Below are positions 1 to 6,351 of a stretch of DNA of 6,351 nucleotides, in pieces; position 1 is the stretch's first letter; each line of letters starts with the position of its first letter. The DNA comes from an uncultured Flavobacteriia bacterium (lineage in GTDB: Bacteria > Bacteroidota > Bacteroidia > Flavobacteriales_D > Crocinitomicaceae). The notes beneath the pieces were generated by a model. That model made no database searches, was not told where the DNA came from, and saw only the letters and a list, made by a program, of their open reading frames with translations. The stretch lies in contig CAIYQV010000023.1 in NCBI GenBank assembly GCA_903928365.1, positions 1 through 6,351 of the forward strand, read 5' to 3'. The position numbers were made by a program, and so were the translations under genes.

Positions 1-263
1 CTACCAAAAACCGCTATTTTGTCCAGGATGAAGTAGTTTATCAGAACTATGACTTTGTGTTCATGCGCGATCATCTTGATCCTGCTTTTCAGTTGAAGGG
101 TGAACTTATGTACGTGCCCGTCAAGTCGGTTTTCGGACAAACCATTCCGACATTCTGGTATAACGTCATCGTTATCTGGATCTTTATTATAGGGACCTTT
201 ATTGCGCTCTACTTTGATGTGTTGAAGCGAATAATGGAACTCAATTTTTTTAAACGCAATTAA
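1..263 (+). CDS. C-terminal end of a membrane protein, probably the permease part of a large ABC transporter (partial, 5' truncated)
   Basis: The reading frame is open from the left edge (first full codon at base 3) and ends with TAA at 261-263, so only the last 86 residues are visible. The tail has a loop with VFGQTIPTFW, one clear membrane span (fragment residues about 54-71, rich in I, V, F and W), then YFDVLKRIMEL and a basic end. This layout, a final hydrophobic helix entered by T-F-W-Y-N and left by L-Y-F-D-V-L-K, resembles the C-terminus of the roughly 1000-aa Bacteroidota proteins that fuse an ABC ATPase to an ABCG/ABC-2-type permease. That match is from memory of the family. No Walker A, signature or Walker B motif lies in the window, so the ATPase part is inferred. 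An internal ATG at 57 opens the same frame but is not the start, because the frame continues upstream without a stop. The next gene begins 13 bp downstream, suggesting one transcript. Another polytopic inner-membrane protein remains possible. Confidence 0.6.
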   Translation, partial: TKNRYFVQDEVVYQNYDFVFMRDHLDPAFQLKGELMYVPVKSVFGQTIPTFWYNVIVIWIFIIGTFIALYFDVLKRIMELNFFKRN

Positions 264-276
264 ATCTCAATGACGT

Positions 277-1179
277 ATGAATAGTAGATCACTTTTACTA
301 CCTGTGGCTTCACTTATCTTGGCGATGGGAATTACCACTTCCTGTTCTAATTCTGAAAACAACGGATTAGAAGATTCGCTCAACTCGAAAAAAATGAATT
401 TGAAGATCAGTAAAGAAGAACTGGATCTGTTGATCCAATCATTTCCTTCTCCGATAGAGACTTCGCTGGTGATCAAAAATGCGGGTAATCCTTTTAATAG
501 CAGTATTCTGATCCCAACCAAAAACCTGGAACGTTTTGTTTCCAACTATGATAAGGCTTTAGCAATGGGAGCATTTGGTGGAGATATGGGTTATATTAAT
601 ATTTACGAGAAATCATTCGTTGCGATGGATTACCTGGGGGCAATCCGAATGCTTTCAAAAGATTTGGAGATCGATCAGTTCTTTGATTTCGATCAAATGA
701 TCAGCATGGCCAAAAATTCTTCCAATGCGGATTCATTGCTTCAAATGTCGACCGAATCATTTAACAAAATGGAAGCTCATTTCCGAAACAAGGGAAGAAA
801 TGAACTTTCTATTCTCATGGTTTTAGGAACTTGGTTGGAAGGATCTTACATCATTTCAAATCTGGCGAAAGGGAATATGACAGATGAAATGAAAAATCGG
901 GTGGCTGAACAAAAAGAGAGTGTTGAAAAGCTTGCCGATCTTTTGAAAAAAGCGGCAAACGATCCTTATTTTTCAAAGCTATCCAATTCGATGAGTGCTC
1001 TGAAAACAAAATATGACGTGATCAAGATTGAACAGATCATTCGAGAACCTGAAATGCAGGAGATTAATGGTGAATTGGTATTCATTGATAAAAGCGAAAC
1101 AAAGATCCTTGCTTCCAAAGAGCAGATTGAGGCTGTTATAGACGCTACAATGGGGTTGCGCGATGAACTTTTAAAATAA
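277..1179 (+). CDS. Conserved Bacteroidota lipoprotein of unknown function (300 aa)
   Basis: A hydrophobic leader (residues about 5-19) ends in T-T-S-C with the candidate lipidated cysteine at C23, so the mature protein should be membrane-anchored in the envelope. The -3 residue is Thr rather than the usual Leu; Bacteroidota lipoboxes are often relaxed. After a polar Ser/Asn/Glu linker the rest (about 40-300) looks mostly alpha-helical and soluble, with no further membrane span. Landmarks are SFPSPIETSLVIKNAG (about 55-70), GGDMGYINIYEKS (about 100-112), DQFFDFDQM (about 133-141), a TWLEGSYIISNLAKG stretch (about 185-199) and AEQKESVEKLADLLKKA (about 210-226). I recall these blocks, especially F-P-S-P-x-E near the start, D-x-G-Y-x-N-I-Y and Q-F-F-D-F, from a widespread unnamed Bacteroidota lipoprotein family. 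I know of no experimental function. The start at 277 is the first ATG that gives a complete signal peptide; an ATG at 270 hits a stop within five codons. No Shine-Dalgarno sequence is visible. It lies 13 bp after the transporter-like gene and 7 bp before the next secreted protein, so a role alongside that transporter is a reasonable guess. Confidence 0.85.
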   Translation: MNSRSLLLPVASLILAMGITTSCSNSENNGLEDSLNSKKMNLKISKEELDLLIQSFPSPIETSLVIKNAGNPFNSSILIPTKNLERFVSNYDKALAMGAFGGDMGYINIYEKSFVAMDYLGAIRMLSKDLEIDQFFDFDQMISMAKNSSNADSLLQMSTESFNKMEAHFRNKGRNELSILMVLGTWLEGSYIISNLAKGNMTDEMKNRVAEQKESVEKLADLLKKAANDPYFSKLSNSMSALKTKYDVIKIEQIIREPEMQEINGELVFIDKSETKILASKEQIEAVIDATMGLRDELLK

Positions 1180-1186
1180 AAAGATC

Positions 1187-1654
1187 ATGAAAAAGAATCT
1201 AAAATTATTCTCTTTTCTGATAGTGATGGCGCTGATCATGCTGTCATTTAAAAAATCTCCTGAAATGAAGGGGAAATGCGATGGAGAAGAAGAATACGCC
1301 ATTGGACTTACCAAGGTGGTGCCGTTCAAATTGATTAAAGATTACAGGATCGTTCTTTCCAGTGGTTCACCGTCAGACCCACCTTCTCAGTTCTTTATGA
1401 TTTCCTTGAAATCAGGACTTAAGTACCGCCTCCTTCCCATAAATAATGCAGATAACAAAACAAAAATGATCATGTCTATTTATCAGAATGAGAAAAAATC
1501 AGTGTTGTTAGCTACATCATTCAATAAAACAACTGGAAAACATTTTCCATACGTAGATTTTAATTGTAAAACCACAGGGACCTTTGCCCTCTTTTTTGAA
1601 TTTGAAGGCGCTGCAAAAGGTTGCGGTGTAGGAATGTTCGCAGTAGAAAACTAA
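1187..1654 (+). CDS. Small secreted protein of unknown function, probable beta-sandwich (155 aa)
   Basis: The N-terminus is a standard Sec leader: MKKNLK, then a hydrophobic stretch to about residue 21, followed by a polar mature region. There is no cysteine at the leader end, so it is not an obvious lipoprotein. The mature part (about 22-155) has short alternating hydrophobic stretches expected of beta strands: FFMISLKSGLKYRLLPI (69-85), MIMSIYQNEKKSVLLATSF (94-112), VDFNCKTTGTFALFFEFEG (123-141) and a final GCGVGMFAV (145-153). Three cysteines (C31, C127, C146) could form a disulfide; C127 and C146 lie in the best-conserved-looking stretches. The order 'small-molecule-like strand, Y/D-x-N-E/K-K strand, C-x-x-T-G-T/I-Y-F strand, F-E-G, G-C-G-V' matches a small Bacteroidota family that I remember as a partner of the preceding lipoprotein family. 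A jelly-roll or PPC-like beta-sandwich is inference only. It begins 7 bp after the lipoprotein gene and is the last gene before the terminator. Confidence 0.82.
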   Translation: MKKNLKLFSFLIVMALIMLSFKKSPEMKGKCDGEEEYAIGLTKVVPFKLIKDYRIVLSSGSPSDPPSQFFMISLKSGLKYRLLPINNADNKTKMIMSIYQNEKKSVLLATSFNKTTGKHFPYVDFNCKTTGTFALFFEFEGAAKGCGVGMFAVEN

Positions 1655-1672
1655 ATCCATTTTCTATAGTAG

Positions 1673-1702
1673 AAGGGGGCTGCATTTGCAGCTCCTTTTT
1701 TT
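1673..1702 (+). terminator. Rho-independent terminator closing the transporter/lipoprotein/secreted-protein unit
   Basis: A GC-rich hairpin pairs GGGGCTGC (1676-1683) with GCAGCTCC (1688-1695) through one G-U pair. It can be extended outward by A-T and G-U pairs to about 1673 and 1698. The loop is four bases, ATTT, or two if the A-T pair closes. It is followed directly by a run of seven T (1696-1702) and, after one A, five more. It starts 19 bp past the stop of the secreted-protein gene and ends 35 bp before tpiA, so it separates the two transcription units. The T run is on the + strand. The opposite strand lacks an equally good U tract after the hairpin, so I call it unidirectional. Confidence 0.88.
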
Positions 1703-1737
1703 ATTTTTACTAACTTCAACCTTCCTAATAACATTCT

Positions 1738-2487
1738 ATGGAGCAACGAAAGAAAAGGGTACTGGGTAATTGGAAAATGAATCTTACTTCTCATGAAGTA
1801 CGTCAGTTGGCAGAAGGAATGAAGGAAATGCCTTTAGCTGATGGGGTCGAAGTAGGTGTTTTCCCCGGATTTCCTTATATTTCAATGGTAAAGGAGTTGC
1901 TTCCGCAGATCCGAGTGGGCGCTCAGAATTTTTACCCACAGGAAAATGGTGCCTTCACAGGGGAGGTTTCTGTACTTCAGATTAAAGACTTGGGCGCGAC
2001 AATGGTCCTTATCGGGCATTCAGAACGAAGAGCGATATTTAATGAAGACCATCTTTTCTTGAAGAAAAAAGTCGATGCTTCTTTGAATGCTGGAATTAAA
2101 CCGGTTTTTTGTTGTGGAGAACCATTTGAAATACGCAATACTGGTGGAGAATTGAGTTTTGTTAAACAACAACTGGAAGACAGCCTGTTTCATTTAAGTA
2201 AACCGAATCTGATGAAAAGTGTGATCGCTTATGAACCTGTATGGGCGATCGGAACCGGTTTGACTGCCACGACTGAACAAGCAGAGGAAATGCATCGGTC
2301 TATACGAGGCTGGATCTCTGAGAAATATGACGAAGAAACGGCAAATGGTATTTCCATTTTGTACGGTGGTAGTTGTAACGCTTCGAATGCAAAGGAGTTA
2401 TTTGCCTGCCCGAACGTTGACGGTGGTTTGATAGGAGGAGCCTCTTTGAAAGCTGATACGTTTCAAGCGATTGTAAATTCATTTTAA
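1738..2487 (+). CDS. tpiA: Triose-phosphate isomerase
   Basis: This is the cytosolic glycolytic enzyme that interconverts dihydroxyacetone phosphate and D-glyceraldehyde 3-phosphate, acting as a homodimeric TIM barrel. The 249-aa length is normal for bacterial members. Every signature expected is present: GNWKMN at 10-15 with catalytic N11 and K13; the dimer-interface loop GAQNFYPQENGAFTGE (61-76); IGHSERR at 92-98 with electrophile H94; FCCGE (124-128) in place of the commoner LCVGE, retaining the conserved second Cys; YEPVWAIGTG at 165-174 with catalytic base E166 and flexible loop 6; YGGS near residue 209; and the phosphate-binding GGASL near residue 233. Nothing suggests inactivity. The start is the first in-frame ATG and places the NWKMN motif at its usual distance from the N-terminus. 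No Shine-Dalgarno motif precedes it; the leader is A/T-rich. Its TAA shares its last base with the ATG of prmA, so the two are probably translationally coupled. Confidence 0.98.
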   Translation: MEQRKKRVLGNWKMNLTSHEVRQLAEGMKEMPLADGVEVGVFPGFPYISMVKELLPQIRVGAQNFYPQENGAFTGEVSVLQIKDLGATMVLIGHSERRAIFNEDHLFLKKKVDASLNAGIKPVFCCGEPFEIRNTGGELSFVKQQLEDSLFHLSKPNLMKSVIAYEPVWAIGTGLTATTEQAEEMHRSIRGWISEKYDEETANGISILYGGSCNASNAKELFACPNVDGGLIGGASLKADTFQAIVNSF

Positions 2488-3326
2488 TGGATTACCTCGA
2501 ATTAAAAGTAGAATTGTCTCCAAGGGAGCCATGGTCAGGGGTGTTGATCGCACAACTGGCAGAGAATGGATATGAAAGTTTTGTTGAAACTGAATCAGGC
2601 GTTCTTGCTTATGCACAGATGGCCGACATTAACCCGGAGAATCCTGTAAAAGGTTCATTTCTTGATGAATTACCATCTGATGTTAAGTCAGATTGGTCAG
2701 TTACGATCATTCAGCAACAAAACTGGAATGCGGAATGGGAATCGCAGTTCGATCCGGTGTATGTAGAAGATGTTCTTACAATTCTGGCACCCTTTCATGA
2801 TAAGTCGGTCGCAAGAGGAATGTCTGTGGAGATCATGCCCAAAATGTCATTTGGCACGGGGCACCATCAAACCACGTGGATGATGTCTAAAGCGCTTTTT
2901 GAACTTGAAACTATGCCAGCAAAAGTGTTGGATATGGGAACAGGAACAGGTGTCCTGGCCATCATTGCTGAAAAATTAGGTGCAACGGAAATTCTGGCAG
3001 TGGACATTGAGGATTGGTCCGTTGAAAATACTATTGAAAATGCCGAACGAAATTCATGTAAAAAGATCACGGCACTTTGCGGAGATATTGATGCAGTGGT
3101 TACGGATGATTTTGATTTGATACTGGCAAACATCAATAAGAATGTACTTAAAGCACATTTATCTTACTATGCCAAACTTCTTAAAAAAGGTGGCATGCTT
3201 TTTCTAAGTGGATTTTTCACTTCTGATGCGGAAGAAATGGTTGAGTTTGCTTCTTCCTTCGGTTTTCAAAAAATACGTATCTTGAACAAAGATAACTGGG
3301 CTGCTGTAGAACTTCAATTACGTTGA
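2487..3326 (+). CDS. prmA: Ribosomal protein L11 methyltransferase
   Basis: This is a SAM-dependent enzyme that methylates lysines and the N-terminal amino group of ribosomal protein L11 (family knowledge from E. coli and Thermus). The 279-aa length fits Bacteroidota forms, slightly shorter than the 293 aa of E. coli. The N-terminal substrate-recognition domain covers about 1-65, beginning DYLELKVELSP. A linker follows with the conserved NWNAEWESQFDPV (79-91). The catalytic Rossmann domain runs from about 110. It shows MSFGTGHHQTT (120-130), the glycine-rich SAM loop LDMGTGTGVLAI (148-159), the acidic ribose-binding residue D173 in AVDIED, and LANINKNVL (213-221), the family's N-I-x-x-N-x-L substrate-site motif. 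All key residues are intact. The ATG overlaps the tpiA stop by one base (TAATG), which both fixes the start and implies coupling by re-initiation. The next gene begins three bases after its TGA. Confidence 0.96.
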   Translation: MDYLELKVELSPREPWSGVLIAQLAENGYESFVETESGVLAYAQMADINPENPVKGSFLDELPSDVKSDWSVTIIQQQNWNAEWESQFDPVYVEDVLTILAPFHDKSVARGMSVEIMPKMSFGTGHHQTTWMMSKALFELETMPAKVLDMGTGTGVLAIIAEKLGATEILAVDIEDWSVENTIENAERNSCKKITALCGDIDAVVTDDFDLILANINKNVLKAHLSYYAKLLKKGGMLFLSGFFTSDAEEMVEFASSFGFQKIRILNKDNWAAVELQLR

Positions 3327-3329
3327 TAT

Positions 3330-6300
3330 ATGAGATGGATTTTGGGATGTTTATTCCTGTTTGGTTTACAGGTTGCTATAGGTCAAACTACGTTTTCGAA
3401 CAATAGAGATAAGTTCGTCAAAGAGTTTGATAAATCGCTAACCGAATTCGGTCGCGGTGAATTTTCGGATTTCGCGAAGAAAGCCTTACCTCAAATGTTG
3501 CTCGAATCCTCGGATTTTCCTGAGGCTTACTTTACCAAGATGGTAGAGACGTGTAACCAAATGACAGTAAAAAATCTCAAACCTTACCCAGAGATCTATC
3601 AATATGTTTTTTCTGTGTACTCCTTCATTAAGGGAAGACAATCTACTTCCAGTTACCAGGCGTGGCATAACTCGGTGGATAAAATGTTGGATGGGAAGAA
3701 TATCAAGCGTTTTGAGGATTTTATTGAGTTCTCGGCAGGTTTTTTCTCTGAAAGGAAGTTGTCTGATGCCTCTAATTTTACCTGGTATTTAGAAAAAGGG
3801 GAGTACCAATTTGAGTTTACAGACAAACCTTCGATTAGTTGTAAAGGAGGAAATCTCGTTTGTCGCGTTGTGAACCGTAATTCCAAAACGAAGGACGAAC
3901 AGCCATATATCGACTCATTGGTTGTTTCTAATACGAATGGCACATATGATCCACTCCTCAAGAGATGGGTTGGCACTGGTGGAAACCTTACATGGGAGAA
4001 GGTAGGTGTGCCTCGTGATGAGTCGATTGCGACGCTCAGAAATTATGATATCTCCTGTAAGACGCCTAATTTCAGCGCCGACACGGTATCTCTTAAGACT
4101 AAATACTTTTCCTACCCGATTATCGGATCCATTTCAGATCGGGCATTTACGATCAACAGAGAGGAGGACAAGATCTATCCGCAGTTCCTTTCCTATGAAA
4201 AACGACTGGTCATTAAAAATATCAGACCTGACGTAGATTATGATGGTGGTTTTTCCATGCAGGGAGCAAGTTTTGTTGGAATGGGTACAGCCAAGGAGCC
4301 GGCTCGTGTGGTCTTACATCGAAATGGAAAGCCCTTTGTGAAAGCAGCAGGTCAGGTAATGTATATTTATCCTACCAAATTCTCCTGCAATGGAGCTGCG
4401 ACTGTGATGTATTTGAATTCAGGAGATTCGATTACACACCCCGGGTGTATATTCATGTATGACATCACTAAAAAACTGGTTGAATTTACGAGGAGTAAAA
4501 CGGGTAACGGAATGGCGCCATTTAGTGATACCTATCATCAACTCGATGGATATGTTGCTAAAATGAGCTGGAAAACGGATGAACAAGACGTGTATTTTAC
4601 TTTTGATTTTGGTACGTCGCAGGAACAAAGAGTAGCACGATTCGAATCAAAAGCCTACTTTGATGAGAAGTTGTACGATCGAATTCAGGGATTGGAGACG
4701 ACCAATCCTTTGCAGCAATTGTGGAAGTATTGCTATAAATTCGATGAATATACACTTAACGAGGGAAAAGCGGCATCTGCTCTAAATAAGACGATCGAAC
4801 AAGCCCGCCCAATACTTATTGAAATGTCTGCCTATGGATTTATAAATTACGATCAGGAAGCAAATACAGTTAGTATCAATCCCAAGTTAGACCATTTTGT
4901 TCAGGGCAAAGCGAAACGCAAGGATTACGATTACCTGTCCTTTGTATCTGATTTCAGGCCAAAGGAATTACAGGGGTACACAGAAGATCAAATTAAGAAC
5001 GACCAAAATCTTCAGGATCTGCAGGAAGTATACAAGAAACAAGCAGAAGAGCGAAGGTTAATGACCTATTTTGGTAAAATGAACCTCGGAACGTTAGAGT
5101 TTGACCTGAATGCTGTGGATGCTATTTCACTTTCAGACAAGCAATTTACAAAGGTGTTTCCTCAAGGAGCAAGGGTTGTAGTGAAACAAAACCGCAATTT
5201 TGAGTTCAGTGGGTGGGTCAATTCAGGTAAGATCGAAGTGCAAGCATTGAGTGCTAATTTCAATTATGCAGATAATAAGATAAACTTATTGAAAACCTAC
5301 CGTTCGTTGTTGCGTGTGCGACCTTTGAAACCTGAGGATGGTACAAGAGTTATTGCAATGAAGAGTGCCATCAATGGAATTGTAGGTCAACTTTTGGTGG
5401 ATGATCCTACCAACCGTTCTGGTAACAATGCGGACATCAGTACCTATCCTAAATTGATCATTGAGAAGAATTGTTTCGTTTACTACAATTCCAAAACCAT
5501 CTCCAGAGGAGCATATGACAGCTCGAGATTCTATTACACGGTTTTTCCTTTTGAAATAGATAGTATGGACAACTTCAATGAACTGTCTTTCCATTTGAAA
5601 GGAGAATTGACATCAGCAGGAATCTTCCCTAAGATCAGAGAAGATCTTGTCATTATGCCTGATTATTCATTTGGATTTTCTACTAAAGCGCCTGACGGTG
5701 GATATGATTTTTATGGAACGGGAGCAAAATATGAAAATAAGATCCTATTGTCTAATAATGGATTGCAGGGTGCCGGAACAATCAATTTTGTGGAATCGAC
5801 CTCCATTTCGAAGGCCTTGTACTTTATGCCTGATTCGACGGTAGGGTTTGCAAATTTTGTCAATCGACCCATCGATACCGGTGTGCAGTTTCCGGATGTA
5901 GAGTCCAAGGAAGCCTATATCTGTTATGTGCCGCGGGATAATTTGTTAAAAGCTTCTTCCACCCCTCAAAACGACTTAAATTTCTTCAAAGGAGAAGCAA
6001 AACTTCGTGGTACAGCGCTTATTCGTCCGAATGGTATGACCGGTCGTGGAATGTTCAATTTTAAAACAGCCACTACGATCTCTTCTAATTACCGTTTCAA
6101 CCGATGGGAGATCAATGCGGATACATCCAGTTTTAGTTTGAAAAATACGTTTGCTGAAGAGGGTGAAGGTGCGGTAGCGTTTCAAGCAGATAATGTACAG
6201 GCGCACATCTCATTCAAGGAGCGCAACGGTGAATTTAAATCCAACAAAGGAACTTCGCAGGTAAATTTCCCTGTCAATCAGTATATGTGTCGAATGGACC

Positions 6301-6351
6301 GATTCTCCTGGTTCATGGATTACGCCGAACTCCAGTTGGATAAGGCAGGAG
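3330..6351 (+). CDS. Very large secreted protein of an uncharacterised Bacteroidota family (3' end outside window)
   Basis: The frame runs from the ATG at 3330 to the right edge without a stop: at least 1007 residues, true length unknown. Residues 1-18 form a signal peptide, MRWILGCLFLFGLQVAIG, with likely cleavage before Q19, so the product is exported; there is no later membrane span. Zones judged by eye are: a helical N-terminal domain (about 24-150, including GRGEFSDFAKKALPQML); a beta-rich zone (about 155-445) with GGNLTW (217-222), YPQF (283-286) and YDGGFSMQGASF (304-315); a helical zone (about 446-580) with a charged stretch YTEDQIKNDQNLQDLQEVYK; and a second beta-rich zone (about 585 to the edge). 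The last has ARVVVKQNRNFEFSGWVNSG, GAYDSSRFYY, GGYDFYGTGAKYENK (790-804), NNGLQGAGTINF (809-820) and KGEAKLRGTALIRPNGMTG (887-905). I recall this motif order from large unnamed proteins across Bacteroidota, without known function. A long beta-solenoid or taco-like envelope protein is a guess from strand periodicity. It starts three bases after prmA stops, so it shares that transcript. The start is the only one giving a full signal peptide. Confidence 0.88.
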   Translation, partial: MRWILGCLFLFGLQVAIGQTTFSNNRDKFVKEFDKSLTEFGRGEFSDFAKKALPQMLLESSDFPEAYFTKMVETCNQMTVKNLKPYPEIYQYVFSVYSFIKGRQSTSSYQAWHNSVDKMLDGKNIKRFEDFIEFSAGFFSERKLSDASNFTWYLEKGEYQFEFTDKPSISCKGGNLVCRVVNRNSKTKDEQPYIDSLVVSNTNGTYDPLLKRWVGTGGNLTWEKVGVPRDESIATLRNYDISCKTPNFSADTVSLKTKYFSYPIIGSISDRAFTINREEDKIYPQFLSYEKRLVIKNIRPDVDYDGGFSMQGASFVGMGTAKEPARVVLHRNGKPFVKAAGQVMYIYPTKFSCNGAATVMYLNSGDSITHPGCIFMYDITKKLVEFTRSKTGNGMAPFSDTYHQLDGYVAKMSWKTDEQDVYFTFDFGTSQEQRVARFESKAYFDEKLYDRIQGLETTNPLQQLWKYCYKFDEYTLNEGKAASALNKTIEQARPILIEMSAYGFINYDQEANTVSINPKLDHFVQGKAKRKDYDYLSFVSDFRPKELQGYTEDQIKNDQNLQDLQEVYKKQAEERRLMTYFGKMNLGTLEFDLNAVDAISLSDKQFTKVFPQGARVVVKQNRNFEFSGWVNSGKIEVQALSANFNYADNKINLLKTYRSLLRVRPLKPEDGTRVIAMKSAINGIVGQLLVDDPTNRSGNNADISTYPKLIIEKNCFVYYNSKTISRGAYDSSRFYYTVFPFEIDSMDNFNELSFHLKGELTSAGIFPKIREDLVIMPDYSFGFSTKAPDGGYDFYGTGAKYENKILLSNNGLQGAGTINFVESTSISKALYFMPDSTVGFANFVNRPIDTGVQFPDVESKEAYICYVPRDNLLKASSTPQNDLNFFKGEAKLRGTALIRPNGMTGRGMFNFKTATTISSNYRFNRWEINADTSSFSLKNTFAEEGEGAVAFQADNVQAHISFKERNGEFKSNKGTSQVNFPVNQYMCRMDRFSWFMDYAELQLDKAG

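Noticed and set aside
57..263. A stand-alone 68-aa membrane protein starting at the ATG at 57
   Set aside because: The same frame is open back to the window edge and the upstream residues fit the same protein, so this is an internal methionine of a truncated gene.
267..545. 92-aa open frame on the - strand
   Set aside because: It lies opposite the lipoprotein gene, which has a signal peptide and recognisable family motifs. The antisense translation shows no recognisable features.
1685..1718. Possible Bacteroidota promoter before tpiA: TTTG at 1685-1688 and TAACTTCA at 1711-1718
   Set aside because: The -7 element departs from TAnnTTTG at its last two bases, and the -33 element lies inside the terminator hairpin. 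tpiA must have a promoter near here, but this match is too weak to annotate.
2867..3136. 89-aa open frame on the - strand within prmA
   Set aside because: It is antisense to the catalytic domain of prmA and is a Ser/Ala/Val-rich shadow of its codon use.
3604..4236. Several short + and - frames (62, 76 and 107 aa) under the start of the large gene
   Set aside because: They might have meant a broken gene, but the frame from 3330 reads through the whole stretch without a stop or shift. The short frames are Arg/Ser/Leu-rich shadows.
5286..6206. Antisense and alternate-frame ORFs of 65-102 aa in the last kilobase
   Set aside because: All overlap the continuous large coding frame and have no start context, signal or recognisable motif of their own.

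Overview
The window looks like ordinary chromosomal DNA of a Bacteroidota bacterium, probably Flavobacteriales and perhaps Crocinitomicaceae/Fluviicola-like. This is an inference. It rests on moderately AT-rich coding sequence, the near absence of Shine-Dalgarno motifs before starts, a '...GQ|TT' signal-peptide ending typical of the phylum, and protein families I recall almost only from Bacteroidota. All six genes are on the + strand and packed tightly; the only gap of note is 83 bp.

Region 1 (1-1654) is an apparent transcription unit of three genes. It starts with the 3' end of a membrane protein that looks like the permease end of a large ABC transporter (ABCG-like, ATPase-permease fusion). 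A 300-aa lipoprotein follows 13 bp later, and a 155-aa secreted protein 7 bp after that. The last two resemble conserved but uncharacterised Bacteroidota families. A strong rho-independent terminator at about 1673-1702 closes the unit.

Region 2 (1738-6351) is a second apparent unit. It begins with tpiA (triose-phosphate isomerase, complete, all catalytic residues present). prmA (ribosomal protein L11 methyltransferase) overlaps it by one base (TAATG). After a 3-bp gap comes a very large secreted protein, at least 1007 codons, still open at the right edge. Two housekeeping cytosolic enzymes therefore lead an operon that appears to end in, or continue through, a giant envelope protein of unknown function.

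There is no rRNA, tRNA, CRISPR array, insertion sequence, integrase or other sign of mobility. The items most worth following up are the giant exported protein, which has alternating helical and beta-rich zones and recurring KGE/NG-x-x-G-x-G motifs, and the lipoprotein/secreted-protein pair beside the ABC transporter.
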